This document shows positions 33,393 through 39,793 of a DNA stretch of 43,122 bases, in pieces. The position numbers and the translations under genes were made by a program. The notes below the pieces were generated by a model. The model made no database searches, was not told where the DNA came from, and saw only the letters and a list, made by a program, of their open reading frames with translations. Numbering within the stretch: position 1 is the first letter of the stretch; each line of letters opens with the position of its first letter. The DNA is from Kiritimatiellia bacterium (GTDB lineage Bacteria; Verrucomicrobiota; Kiritimatiellia; RFP12; UBA1067), in contig JAFSMR010000034.1 in assembly GCA_017447805.1 (NCBI GenBank), forward strand, positions 1-43,122, written 5' to 3'.

Positions 33393-34322
33393 ATGAAAAA
33401 AGCGTTTACTCTAGTTGAACTTCTCGTCGTAATCGGCATAATCGCCATACTCATGAGTATCATGTTGGTGACGATGGGCGGAGGATCGGAATCAGGCCGC
33501 AACGCTACATGCATGGCGAACTTGTCGAATCTCGCCAAAGCGACGGCCGGCAACGGCAAATTCTTCCCGCTCGCGGGTTCCGTAGAATGCAGGAAAGTCG
33601 ATGAATCGCGCGGCATCGGCACTAGCGGCAGCGCCCAGTATATCTATTGGGAATGCCCCGGTTGGCTTAGCTGGTATTCCAATGGCGCCTATGGCGCCGG
33701 CAATAGCTCATCAAGCCATCTCGCGAGCTCTTCGTGGTTCGTTTCGGCATACGCATCAGTCGATAGCGGCGGCGTTCCAGAATCTGTCGCCGAGATGCGC
33801 CGCTACTGCATTACCAATGCCGCTCTCAAGGCTACGCTCGAAAAGAATAGCGATATCCTCGTATGCCCGCAGCATAAATTGGATATGAAATCAAAGAAGC
33901 TGGACCCCTTCTTCTCGTATGTAATGAACTCGTATTTCAAATGGGATGATTCCCAAGGCTCGAAACCCAAAAGCGAACATTTCAATGGCGTAAGGAACAA
34001 TCAAGCACGCGGCGACAAAATTCTTCTTTTCGCCGAGCTGCCTTGGAAAGGTTGGGCCGGTAACACTCCATCGTTCACCACTTCGCCGGGAACAGATTGC
34101 GACTGCACCCTTCAATACACGGAAGGCGAAGTTATCGGCTTCAACCATAAGAAGGGCAAGGTTAAAGTTGCACATGTAGCTTTTGCGGATGGCCACACAG
34201 AAACTCTGCAGCTGCCTAAAAACGGCATGAGCCAGAGCGAACTAGAAGACCTCACGAAATGGCTATGCGAAGGTAAAGATATCGGTTTTGAAGATGGCCG
34301 CGGCTATAAAGAGATGGAATAA
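33393..34322 (+). CDS. Prepilin-like protein with H-x9-DG-type C-terminus (DUF1559-like)
   Basis: 309 residues. Signal MKKA^FTLVELLVVIGIIAILMS, Ala at -1, Glu at +5, followed by CMANLSNLAKA, the pattern of the abundant prepilin family in Lentisphaerota and Planctomycetes. The C-terminal part VIGFNHKKGKVKVAHVAFADGHTE resembles its H-x9-DG ending. Ten cysteines are spread through the mature part, some in a CDC pair. Last gene of the pseudopilin series, separated from gspK by 20 bases. Confidence 0.8.
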   Translation: MKKAFTLVELLVVIGIIAILMSIMLVTMGGGSESGRNATCMANLSNLAKATAGNGKFFPLAGSVECRKVDESRGIGTSGSAQYIYWECPGWLSWYSNGAYGAGNSSSSHLASSSWFVSAYASVDSGGVPESVAEMRRYCITNAALKATLEKNSDILVCPQHKLDMKSKKLDPFFSYVMNSYFKWDDSQGSKPKSEHFNGVRNNQARGDKILLFAELPWKGWAGNTPSFTTSPGTDCDCTLQYTEGEVIGFNHKKGKVKVAHVAFADGHTETLQLPKNGMSQSELEDLTKWLCEGKDIGFEDGRGYKEME

Positions 34323-34325
34323 TCC

Positions 34326-34727
34326 TTGAAATCGATTACTCTAGAATATCGCGTTCCGTATGCCGATACGGATATGATGGGCGTAGTATATTACGCGAAC
34401 TACCTTACCATATTCGAACGAGCGCGCAACGAACTCATGCGCGCAGGCAATTATACTTATAAAGAATGCGAAGCCGAAGGCTTTATGCTGCCGGTAATTC
34501 ACGCAGAACTCGATTACCGTAGCCCTGCAAAATACGACGACCTCCTCGAGGTAAAATGCTATGTAAAAGCCCAAAAGGGAGTGCGCCTCGAAATCGCCTG
34601 CGAAGTCAGGCGCAAGGGCGAGGATGAACTTCTCGTGAGCGGCTTTACTCGCCACGCATTCGTCTCGACTAAAGATTTTCGTCCCTGCGCGCCGCCTGCA
34701 CGATTTATGGAGATGATAAAAGAATGA
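34326..34727 (+). CDS. YbgC/4HBT-family acyl-CoA thioesterase
   Basis: 133 residues, hot-dog fold. The motif PYADTDMMGVVYYANYLTIFERARNE contains the catalytic Asp of the 4-hydroxybenzoyl-CoA thioesterase-like family. Start is a TTG at 34326: a stop codon precedes it in frame, the protein fold begins immediately, and the next Met would cut the motif. The preceding stop is 3 bases upstream. YbgC is linked to the Tol-Pal region in other bacteria, but those genes are not here. It overlaps queD by the ATGA-type junction. Confidence 0.85.
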   Translation: MKSITLEYRVPYADTDMMGVVYYANYLTIFERARNELMRAGNYTYKECEAEGFMLPVIHAELDYRSPAKYDDLLEVKCYVKAQKGVRLEIACEVRRKGEDELLVSGFTRHAFVSTKDFRPCAPPARFMEMIKE

Positions 34728-35140
34728 TTACCGTAACAAAGGCCGTGCGCTTTGATGCGGCGCATATTCTGACAAACCACGAAGGACTCTGCAAAAACCT
34801 CCATGGCCATTCTTACAGAGTAGAAATTTCCGTAACTTGCGATGAACCGGGCGAAAATGGCATGGTAATGGATTTTAAGGATCTAAAACGCCTCGCCGAA
34901 GAAATAATCTGCTCTCGCTTTGATCACGCCTTTATATACAATACTAACTCTCAAGGCGAATACGAAATCGCCCAAGTTGTAGAAAAGCAAGGCATGCGAA
35001 CGGTTCCCATTCCTTTCAGGTCAACTGCGGAAAATCTCGCGAAGATGTTTTATTCTTCTCTTCATAAGCATCTAGCAAACCTTTCCGCAGTTACAGTTTG
35101 GGAAACTGCCGATTCTTCGGCGACCTACTCGGCGAAATGA
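34724..35140 (+). CDS. queD: 6-carboxy-tetrahydropterin synthase
   Basis: 138 residues. First committed step to queuosine-type 7-deazaguanines. Zinc ligands: His in FDAAHIL and two His in HGHSY; the catalytic Cys lies in GLCKNLHGH. MVMDFKDLK and the FDHAFIYN segment match the QueD/PTPS family. Overlaps the thioesterase gene at its start and rsmD at its end (ATGA). Distinguishing QueD from eukaryotic-type pyruvoyl-tetrahydropterin synthase rests on the bacterial context. Confidence 0.88.
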   Translation: MITVTKAVRFDAAHILTNHEGLCKNLHGHSYRVEISVTCDEPGENGMVMDFKDLKRLAEEIICSRFDHAFIYNTNSQGEYEIAQVVEKQGMRTVPIPFRSTAENLAKMFYSSLHKHLANLSAVTVWETADSSATYSAK

Positions 35141-35709
35141 GAATAACAAGCGGAAAATTCGGCGGCAGGAATATACTCATCCCAAAAACCGGGGATATTC
35201 GCCCTACGCAAGATCGCGTGCGCGAAGCACTCTTTTCGATGCTGATGAATGAAATCGCCAGCTCCAGATTCCTCGATTTATTCGCGGGGTCCGGCGCCGT
35301 TGGCCTTGAAGCAATTTCGCGCGGCGCCGCCTCGGCAACCTTTGTCGAATCTTCTTCGCGACATATCGACACCTTAAAGAAAAACATCGCGACTCTCGAG
35401 ACACCCAATTCCCGCGAACTTGCTCAGGCGACAAGTATTTTCCGCCAAGATGTATTTAGCTGGATGAATTCTTTTTCTTCTCGAGAGCCATTCGACATAG
35501 TCTTTGCCGACCCGCCATACCAGCTAGCAAAGGAACGAACCGCCGAGCCATTCCTCGAAGCGCTTGAGTCTCGCAATATTTTGCGTAAAGGCGGCCTCTT
35601 CGTTTTTGAAACTGCAACAAACCTTGATTCTCAAGCTCAAGATGGATGGCAAATCTTGAAAGTACGCGACTATGGCGCTACTCGCCTCACGCTTTTTAGC
35701 CGCCTATAA
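35137..35709 (+). CDS. rsmD: 16S rRNA guanine-N2 methyltransferase RsmD
   Basis: 190 residues. Methylates 16S rRNA with S-adenosylmethionine. Typical features: RITSGKFGGRNI start, RPTQDRVREALFSML, FLDLFAGSGAVGLEAISRGA and the DPPY motif in IVFADPPYQ. The ATG at 35137 is chosen because it overlaps the queD stop and the family starts at MRI; 13 more in-frame codons upstream lie within queD. Its last 14 bases overlap the convergent glycosyltransferase gene. Confidence 0.93.
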   Translation: MRITSGKFGGRNILIPKTGDIRPTQDRVREALFSMLMNEIASSRFLDLFAGSGAVGLEAISRGAASATFVESSSRHIDTLKKNIATLETPNSRELAQATSIFRQDVFSWMNSFSSREPFDIVFADPPYQLAKERTAEPFLEALESRNILRKGGLFVFETATNLDSQAQDGWQILKVRDYGATRLTLFSRL

Positions 35710-36541
35710 TCCCCTTCTTCCGGCGCTTAAACACAAATCCCCATATCTTGAAGAAGTATTTGAGGTATATAAGCCCTAGGCACGACCAAATACCGTGCGA
35801 GCGCAAAGCACGCAAATCTTCGCGATTTATCTCCACATTTGAACGCCAACCGGCAGTCGAAGCGCCGCCCATGCGCATCACTACAACGCACTGCGGCAGA
35901 TACACCGAGCGCAACTTTGCAATACCGAGGAATCTTAGCTCTAGTTCGAAATCCGAACAAATGCGATATTCGAGCGAATAGTCGCCAAGCATCTCGAAAC
36001 ACTCTCGCCTAACATAAAATGAAGGATGCGGCACCATCGCGGCAAAGCGGAACATCCACGCTCGCCACCTGCGGGCGCTACAATACCGAACAGTAGGTGC
36101 AGAACGTAATGCCGCGACACTTGCGCCATCCTTCACGAACCGGATGTCGGCGTAAAGCGCGTCAATCTTCTCTGTTCCCTGCTCAGCGTTCCCTGTTACC
36201 TGGAATTGCGCAGCTATTTTGGCAAGCGTGTCATCGGTAGCTAAAACGTCATCGGCGTTCAGAATACCTATAATATCCCCAGTAGCCATCTTAATGCCTT
36301 TGTTTATGGCATCGTACATTCCTCTATCGCGCTCCGAAAGCCACTTGAAACTTAAATGCCCCTCATCCCTCGCCAAAATCTTCCCTTCATATTCCTGAAG
36401 TAAAGCTACCGTACCATCCTTAGAGGCGCCATCGACAATAATATACTCGATATCCACGCCTTTCTGAGAAAGAACGCTATCGATTGCCGTGCGAATTGTC
36501 GCATCGCTATTGTAGCAAGCCGTTATAAGAGTTATCTTCAT
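35696..36541 (-). CDS. Family 2 glycosyltransferase carrying a heptamer-repeat insert
   Basis: 281 residues. MKITLITACYNSDATI start, IIVDGASKDGT, and the DxD region GILNADDVL place it in family GT2. After residue 113 an insert QVTGNAEQGTEKID is encoded by five 7-bp units (36167-36201). The C-terminus is basic with a hydrophobic stretch (GLIYLKYFFKIWGFVFKRRKK), probably membrane-associated. Substrate unknown. It is convergent with rsmD, overlapping tail to tail by 14 bases, and has a near-consensus promoter 120 bases upstream. Confidence 0.87.
   Translation of the reverse strand: MKITLITACYNSDATIRTAIDSVLSQKGVDIEYIIVDGASKDGTVALLQEYEGKILARDEGHLSFKWLSERDRGMYDAINKGIKMATGDIIGILNADDVLATDDTLAKIAAQFQVTGNAEQGTEKIDALYADIRFVKDGASVAALRSAPTVRYCSARRWRAWMFRFAAMVPHPSFYVRRECFEMLGDYSLEYRICSDFELELRFLGIAKLRSVYLPQCVVVMRMGGASTAGWRSNVEINREDLRALRSHGIWSCLGLIYLKYFFKIWGFVFKRRKKGIIGG
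36167..36201. repeat. Five-unit 7-bp array inside the glycosyltransferase gene
   Basis: Units on the plus strand: CTTCTCT, GTTCCCT, GCTCAGC, GTTCCCT, GTTACCT. 35 bases in total, kept in frame with the coding sequence on the minus strand. Confidence 0.6.
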
Positions 36542-36594
36542 CTAGTGAAACTACCCTATGCGCGATTTTGCAGAAAAAAGAAACTCCCTCTCGC

Positions 36595-36657
36595 CTATTT
36601 CGCAAGTTCCTTGGCCTTTCTAATGCAAATCGCCTCATTTCTAGCACCTTTAATCAT
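36595..36657 (-). CDS. Candidate 20-residue upstream reading frame
   Basis: ATG at 36655-36657 opens MIKGARNEAICIRKAKELAK then TAG, lying just after the promoter start (about 36662) and 50 bases before the glycosyltransferase gene. It is strongly basic. No good ribosome site is seen and I do not recognise it; it may be a leader peptide or a chance frame. Confidence 0.25.
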   Translation of the reverse strand: MIKGARNEAICIRKAKELAK

Positions 36658-36668
36658 TTTCGGCTCGT

Positions 36669-36697
36669 AGTATACTCTATTTTCCGCCAATTGTCAA
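36669..36697 (-). promoter_or_regulatory. Near-consensus promoter before the glycosyltransferase gene
   Basis: -35 TTGACA (36692-36697), 17-bp spacer, -10 TATACT (36669-36674). Closest match to the sigma-70 consensus in the window. Confidence 0.7.
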
Positions 36698-36767
36698 CAG
36701 CGATTTGTATTTTCCTTTCTGGAGTTTACCCATTTTTTCATCATTTATTTAATTTAGCATGTAGGTC

Positions 36768-36809
36768 ATTAGGAATTAGGAATTAGAAATTGGAAATTGG
36801 AAATTAGGA
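36768..36809. repeat. Six-unit 7-bp array (ATTAGGA type)
   Basis: Six consecutive units: ATTAGGA twice, ATTAGAA, ATTGGAA twice, ATTAGGA. It leads directly into core repeat copy A, in the same arrangement as 39519-39560. Confidence 0.8.
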
Positions 36810-36856
36810 TTAAACAACCTCTGCTGCTTGAGCGCCTCTCGGGTTAAACAAAAACA
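36808..36856 (+). repeat. Core repeat copy A
   Basis: Starts GGATTAAACAACCTCTGC and ends GGGTTAAACAAAAAC. Copy B is at 39558-39608 (same orientation, diverged in the middle) and copy C at 39794-39834 (inverted; 36815-36848 matches 39798-39831 with one difference). A loose row of ACTACAA-like units follows to 36920. The stretch 36542-36930 has no protein gene apart from the tiny frame noted above. Confidence 0.75.
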
Positions 36857-36930
36857 CCAACTCGTAACTCCAACTACAACTAAACTTTCCAATTCCATTC
36901 TACAACTACGACTACAACTACAAGCGCCTC

Positions 36931-37983
36931 CTATCTATGGCAGCGGCCGCCGGAACGTTTCGGGCAGTCGGTTTTGTTCGCCCCGCCAGAACCGAGGCAT
37001 CGGTAGCAGATTTCATTCTCAAGGGGTGCGCCCGCGAAGTAGGCGTCGAGGTTGGCAAGCGTCGTCTGGGCGATGCTAGCAAGCGCCTCGTGCGTTAGGA
37101 ACGCCTGATGCGAGGTGACGATCACATTGGGCATCGAGACGAGGAGCGACAGGGTTTTGTTTTGACGCGTCACGTCTGAGCGATCTTCGTAGAACCACTC
37201 GCTTTCCTCTTCGTAAACATCCAGCCCCGCCGCGCCGACCGCGCCATCACGGAGTGCCGCCAGAAGCGCCGCCGAATCGATGAGTCCGCCGCGAGAGGTG
37301 TTGATGATGACGACGCCTCGCTTCATCTTCTTCAGCGTCTCTGCGTTCAGCATGTGTTGCGTCGCAGGCAGAAGCGGACAATGGAGCGAAATGACGTCCG
37401 ATTCTGCGAGCAGCGTTTCCAGCGAAACATACTCAAGGCCGCTTGCCGGATTCGGGAATGCGTCGTAGACAAGAACCCTCATGCCGAAGCCCTTGCAGAT
37501 GTCGGCGAAAATTCGCCCGATCTTGCCCGTACCAATCACGCCGACCGTCTTGCCGTGGAGGTCGAAGCCGGTCAAACCGACGAGCGAAAAGTTGAAGTCC
37601 CGCGTCCGCGCCGCCGCCTTGTGGATGTGGCGGTTGAGCGTGAGGAGAAGCGCGGCGGCGTGTTCCGCGACCGCGTAGGGCGAGTAGGCGGGAACGCGCA
37701 CGACAGTGAGGCCTCTCTCGTATGCGGCCTTGAAATCGACATTGTTGTAGCCCGCGCAACGCATGGCGAGAACCTTGATGCCGCGCTTGGCAAGGCCCTC
37801 CACTACCGCGCGGTCGATTTCGGCGTTCACGAACGCGCACGCAGCGTCGCACCCTTCGGCCAACGGCAGCGCCGCTGCCGTCAGCCGCGTCTCGAAATAG
37901 CGGATGTCGTAGCGTCCGTTGTTCTCGCGCTCGAACGATTCCCTGTCGTAGCTCTTTGTATCGAAGAACGCTATCTTTTTCAT
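36931..37983 (-). CDS. D-lactate dehydrogenase (LdhA-like 2-hydroxyacid dehydrogenase)
   Basis: 350 residues. Reduces pyruvate to D-lactate with NADH in fermentation. Rossmann motif GVIGTGKIGRIFADI (about 149-163), catalytic Arg in NTSRGGLID, Glu in GLDVYEEESEWFYEDRS (typical of LdhA), and His in TSHQAFLTHEAL. Start ATG at 37981-37983 follows GGAG. After the usual family end (LENEI) there is a tail with CYRC, CPK and CHR, about 22 residues, not expected in LdhA. The gene looks more G+C-rich than the genes to its left. Its 13-base gap to the ferredoxin gene points to one operon. Confidence 0.87.
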   Translation of the reverse strand: MKKIAFFDTKSYDRESFERENNGRYDIRYFETRLTAAALPLAEGCDAACAFVNAEIDRAVVEGLAKRGIKVLAMRCAGYNNVDFKAAYERGLTVVRVPAYSPYAVAEHAAALLLTLNRHIHKAAARTRDFNFSLVGLTGFDLHGKTVGVIGTGKIGRIFADICKGFGMRVLVYDAFPNPASGLEYVSLETLLAESDVISLHCPLLPATQHMLNAETLKKMKRGVVIINTSRGGLIDSAALLAALRDGAVGAAGLDVYEEESEWFYEDRSDVTRQNKTLSLLVSMPNVIVTSHQAFLTHEALASIAQTTLANLDAYFAGAPLENEICYRCLGSGGANKTDCPKRSGGRCHR

Positions 37984-37996
37984 GTCTAAACTCCTT

Positions 37997-38746
37997 TCAG
38001 TCAATGATGTTTCCGTCGATGGCTACAGTGACGACGCGCCAGGGGATGAACTTGCCGCTTGATTTAAGCGCGTTTGTCGCCGCGCGCTCAAGCCCGCCGC
38101 AGCAGGGGACCTCCATGCGGACAATGACAAGCTCCTTGATATCGTTTTCTTTGAGAATGGCTGTCAGCTTTTCGGTGTAATCTCCCTCGTCGAGTTTGGG
38201 GCAGCCGATGATCGTGATGCGTCCGCGCATAAGTTCTTGATGGAAGGCGGCGTAGGCGTAGGCCGTGCAGTCTGCGGCGACGAGCAGTTTCGCACCATCG
38301 AACCAGGGCGCCTTGACGGGAACGAGCTTTATCTGCACCGGCCATTGGGAAAGTTGAGAGTTTAAAGTTGAGAGTTGAGAGTTTTCCGACTGAACGGCCT
38401 TGGTGTCGCGTTTGATCATACGCGCCATCTTGCCGGGGCAACCGCCAGCCGGAGGCGTATGTGGCTTGACGGACGCCGTATCAACTTTTAACTCTTCACT
38501 CTTAACTTTTAACTTGCCCCTCGCCGCCACGGCGAGGGCATCGTATTCGGCGGCTTCACGCTCGGTGATTGTTATCGCACCGACGGGACAAGCTGGCAGG
38601 CAGTCGCCCATGCCATCGCAGTAGTCATCCTTGACGAGCCGCGCCTTGCCATCCACCATGGCTATCGCTCCCTCATGGCACGCTTTGGCGCAAAGGCCGC
38701 AGCCATTGCATTTATCGGCATCTATCTCGACTATCTTCCGTTTCAT
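37997..38746 (-). CDS. Ferredoxin-domain protein with two heptamer-repeat inserts
   Basis: 249 residues. N-terminal double-cluster ferredoxin: CNGCGLCAKAC binds a 4Fe-4S cluster; the second, CDGMGDCLPACP, has Met in place of one Cys, as is usual for this family. The C-terminal domain (from WPVQIKLVP) with AADCTAYAYAAFHQ, IGCPKLDE and VPCCGG is conserved in ferredoxins coupled to Crp-like regulators. The linker between them contains KLKVKSEELKV (38483-38517) and ENSQLSTLNSQLS (38353-38387), each from five 7-bp units. Start ATG 38744-38746 after AAGGAAGG. Divergent from crp; likely an electron carrier in anaerobic metabolism. Confidence 0.83.
   Translation of the reverse strand: MKRKIVEIDADKCNGCGLCAKACHEGAIAMVDGKARLVKDDYCDGMGDCLPACPVGAITITEREAAEYDALAVAARGKLKVKSEELKVDTASVKPHTPPAGGCPGKMARMIKRDTKAVQSENSQLSTLNSQLSQWPVQIKLVPVKAPWFDGAKLLVAADCTAYAYAAFHQELMRGRITIIGCPKLDEGDYTEKLTAILKENDIKELVIVRMEVPCCGGLERAATNALKSSGKFIPWRVVTVAIDGNIID
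38353..38387. repeat. Five-unit 7-bp array within the ferredoxin gene (linker, second)
   Basis: Units GTTGAGA, GTTTAAA, GTTGAGA, GTTGAGA, GTTTTCC on the plus strand; on the coding strand they give the protein repeat NSQLSTLNSQLS. Confidence 0.75.
38483..38517. repeat. Five-unit 7-bp array within the ferredoxin gene (linker, first)
   Basis: Units AACTTTT, AACTCTT, CACTCTT, AACTTTT, AACTTGC; coding strand gives KLKVKSEELKV. Same unit number (five) as the other two coding arrays. Confidence 0.75.
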
Positions 38747-38780
38747 AGACCTTCCTTTCCTGATTTGCCCTTGACGCCGC

Positions 38781-38825
38781 ATATTTTATCAAATATTTGT
38801 TTTCTTGTCTGTTGGAATGGCAACA
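38781..38825. promoter_or_regulatory. Candidate Crp/Fnr-type operators between ferredoxin gene and crp
   Basis: TGTTG-GAATGG-CAACA at 38810-38825 is a 5-6-5 inverted repeat with the spacing of Crp/Fnr binding sites, centred about 35 bases before the expected crp transcription start. A second inverted repeat, ATATTT-TATC-AAATAT, lies at 38781-38796. Both fall between the divergent starts. Confidence 0.4.
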
Positions 38826-38840
38826 AACCGAAAAATTTGT

Positions 38841-38846
38841 TATAAT
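38841..38846 (+). promoter_or_regulatory. -10 element of crp
   Basis: TATAAT in the extended form TTTGTTATAAT, ending 7 bases before the ATG at 38854. No -35 at 17 bp; the operator dyad occupies that place. The mRNA would be leaderless or nearly so. Confidence 0.55.
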
Positions 38847-38853
38847 AAGCGCC

Positions 38854-39537
38854 ATGAAGGAAATATTGGATTGCATACAGGGCTGCGAACTTTTCGACGG
38901 CATGAACTTGGACGAGGCGAACAGGATGCTGGAGTGCTTCGATGCGCATGTCATTTCGCGCGACAAGGGCGCGGCGATTTTCGTAGAGGGCAGCCATGCC
39001 AAGCGCTTCGGCGTAGTCCTCGCCGGCTCGCTTGTGGTCGTGAAGGATGGCTTGGACGGCAAGCGCTCCATCATCAAGCGCATTGGTGAAAAGGAACTCG
39101 TCGCCGCTGCGCAGGCGTTTTCCGGCGCGAAAACGATGAGTTTGCGCGTGGAGGCGGATGCGCAGTGCCGGGTTCTCATTCTCAACGCCGAGCGCGTCGG
39201 CGCTACATGCTGCAACGCCTGCGCATTTCATACGCGCCTCGTTCGCAATGTCATGCGCATACTTGCCGCCAAGACTCTGGAACTGAACGAGAAAATCGAA
39301 ATCCTCTCTCATCGCACGACGCAAGAGCGGCTCATCTCGTATTTGCGGTCGTTTGCCGAGAAGTGCGGCAAGCTCGAGTTCGACATCCCGTTCGACCGAC
39401 AGCAGCTCGCGGACTACCTTTGCGTCGAGCGCAGTGCGCTTTGCGCAGAAATTAGCCGCCTCGCCCGCAGCGGAATGTTCTCTTGCCGTAAACATCACTT
39501 CAAGTTGCTTCAACGTTTACTAGAAATTAGAAATTAG
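38854..39537 (+). CDS. Crp/Fnr-family transcription regulator
   Basis: 227 residues. N-terminal cyclic-nucleotide-like sensor domain (about 5-115, FVEGSHAKRFGVVLAGSLVVV), a dimer helix, and a C-terminal winged helix (QQLADYLCVERSALCAEISRL). The sequence CCNACAFH before the dimer helix holds three cysteines that may bind a cluster or sense redox; no Fnr-type N-terminal cysteines. Start ATG 38854 fits the family and the promoter. The last residues (LLEIRN) and the TAG stop are supplied by the ATTAGAA-type array at 39519-39560, so the original end of the gene is probably altered. Confidence 0.87.
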   Translation: MKEILDCIQGCELFDGMNLDEANRMLECFDAHVISRDKGAAIFVEGSHAKRFGVVLAGSLVVVKDGLDGKRSIIKRIGEKELVAAAQAFSGAKTMSLRVEADAQCRVLILNAERVGATCCNACAFHTRLVRNVMRILAAKTLELNEKIEILSHRTTQERLISYLRSFAEKCGKLEFDIPFDRQQLADYLCVERSALCAEISRLARSGMFSCRKHHFKLLQRLLEIRN

Positions 39538-39560
39538 GAATTAGAAATTAGGAATTAGGA
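39519..39560. repeat. Six-unit 7-bp array containing the crp stop codon
   Basis: Units ACTAGAA, ATTAGAA, ATTAGGA, ATTAGAA, ATTAGGA, ATTAGGA, then core repeat B. The crp TAG is at 39535-39537 inside the third unit. Confidence 0.8.
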
Positions 39561-39608
39561 TTAAACAACCTCTCTGGCACTTGAGCGACTCTCGCGTTAA
39601 ATAAAAAC
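39558..39608 (+). repeat. Core repeat copy B
   Basis: Begins GGATTAAACAACCTCT and ends GCGTTAAATAAAAAC; diverged from A in the centre (CTGGCACTTGAGCGAC in place of GCTGCTTGAGCGCC). Confidence 0.75.
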
Positions 39609-39610
39609 TA

Positions 39611-39652
39611 CTAACTCCTAACTCCTAACTCCTAATTCCTAATTCCTAATTC
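39611..39652. repeat. Six-unit 7-bp array (CTAACTC/CTAATTC type), inverted relative to 39519-39560
   Basis: Three CTAACTC units then three CTAATTC units. Together with 39519-39560 it can form a long imperfect stem with core copy B in the loop. Confidence 0.8.
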
Positions 39653-39714
39653 GTCATTGTTCACCTTCACCTTGATTCTTCACCTAAAACTGGGTTACCC
39701 TACAGCACAACACT

Positions 39715-39742
39715 CTTCCCTGTCCCGTGTCCCTCTCCCGTG
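39715..39742. repeat. Short 7-bp array (TCCCGTG type)
   Basis: Units CTTCCCT, GTCCCGT, GTCCCTC, TCCCGTG. The same GTTCCCT-like theme as 36167-36201. Bases 39653-39710 hold no gene; loose TTCACCT-like repeats are seen. Confidence 0.5.
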
Positions 39743-39793
39743 TAATTGGATATTGGCAACATTCCCCACGCCCCGCGGCCGCGAGAGGCATGA

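Noticed and set aside
36768..39742. Heptamer arrays as a CRISPR array
   Set aside because: The units are directly adjacent 7-mers without spacers, and there are no cas genes.
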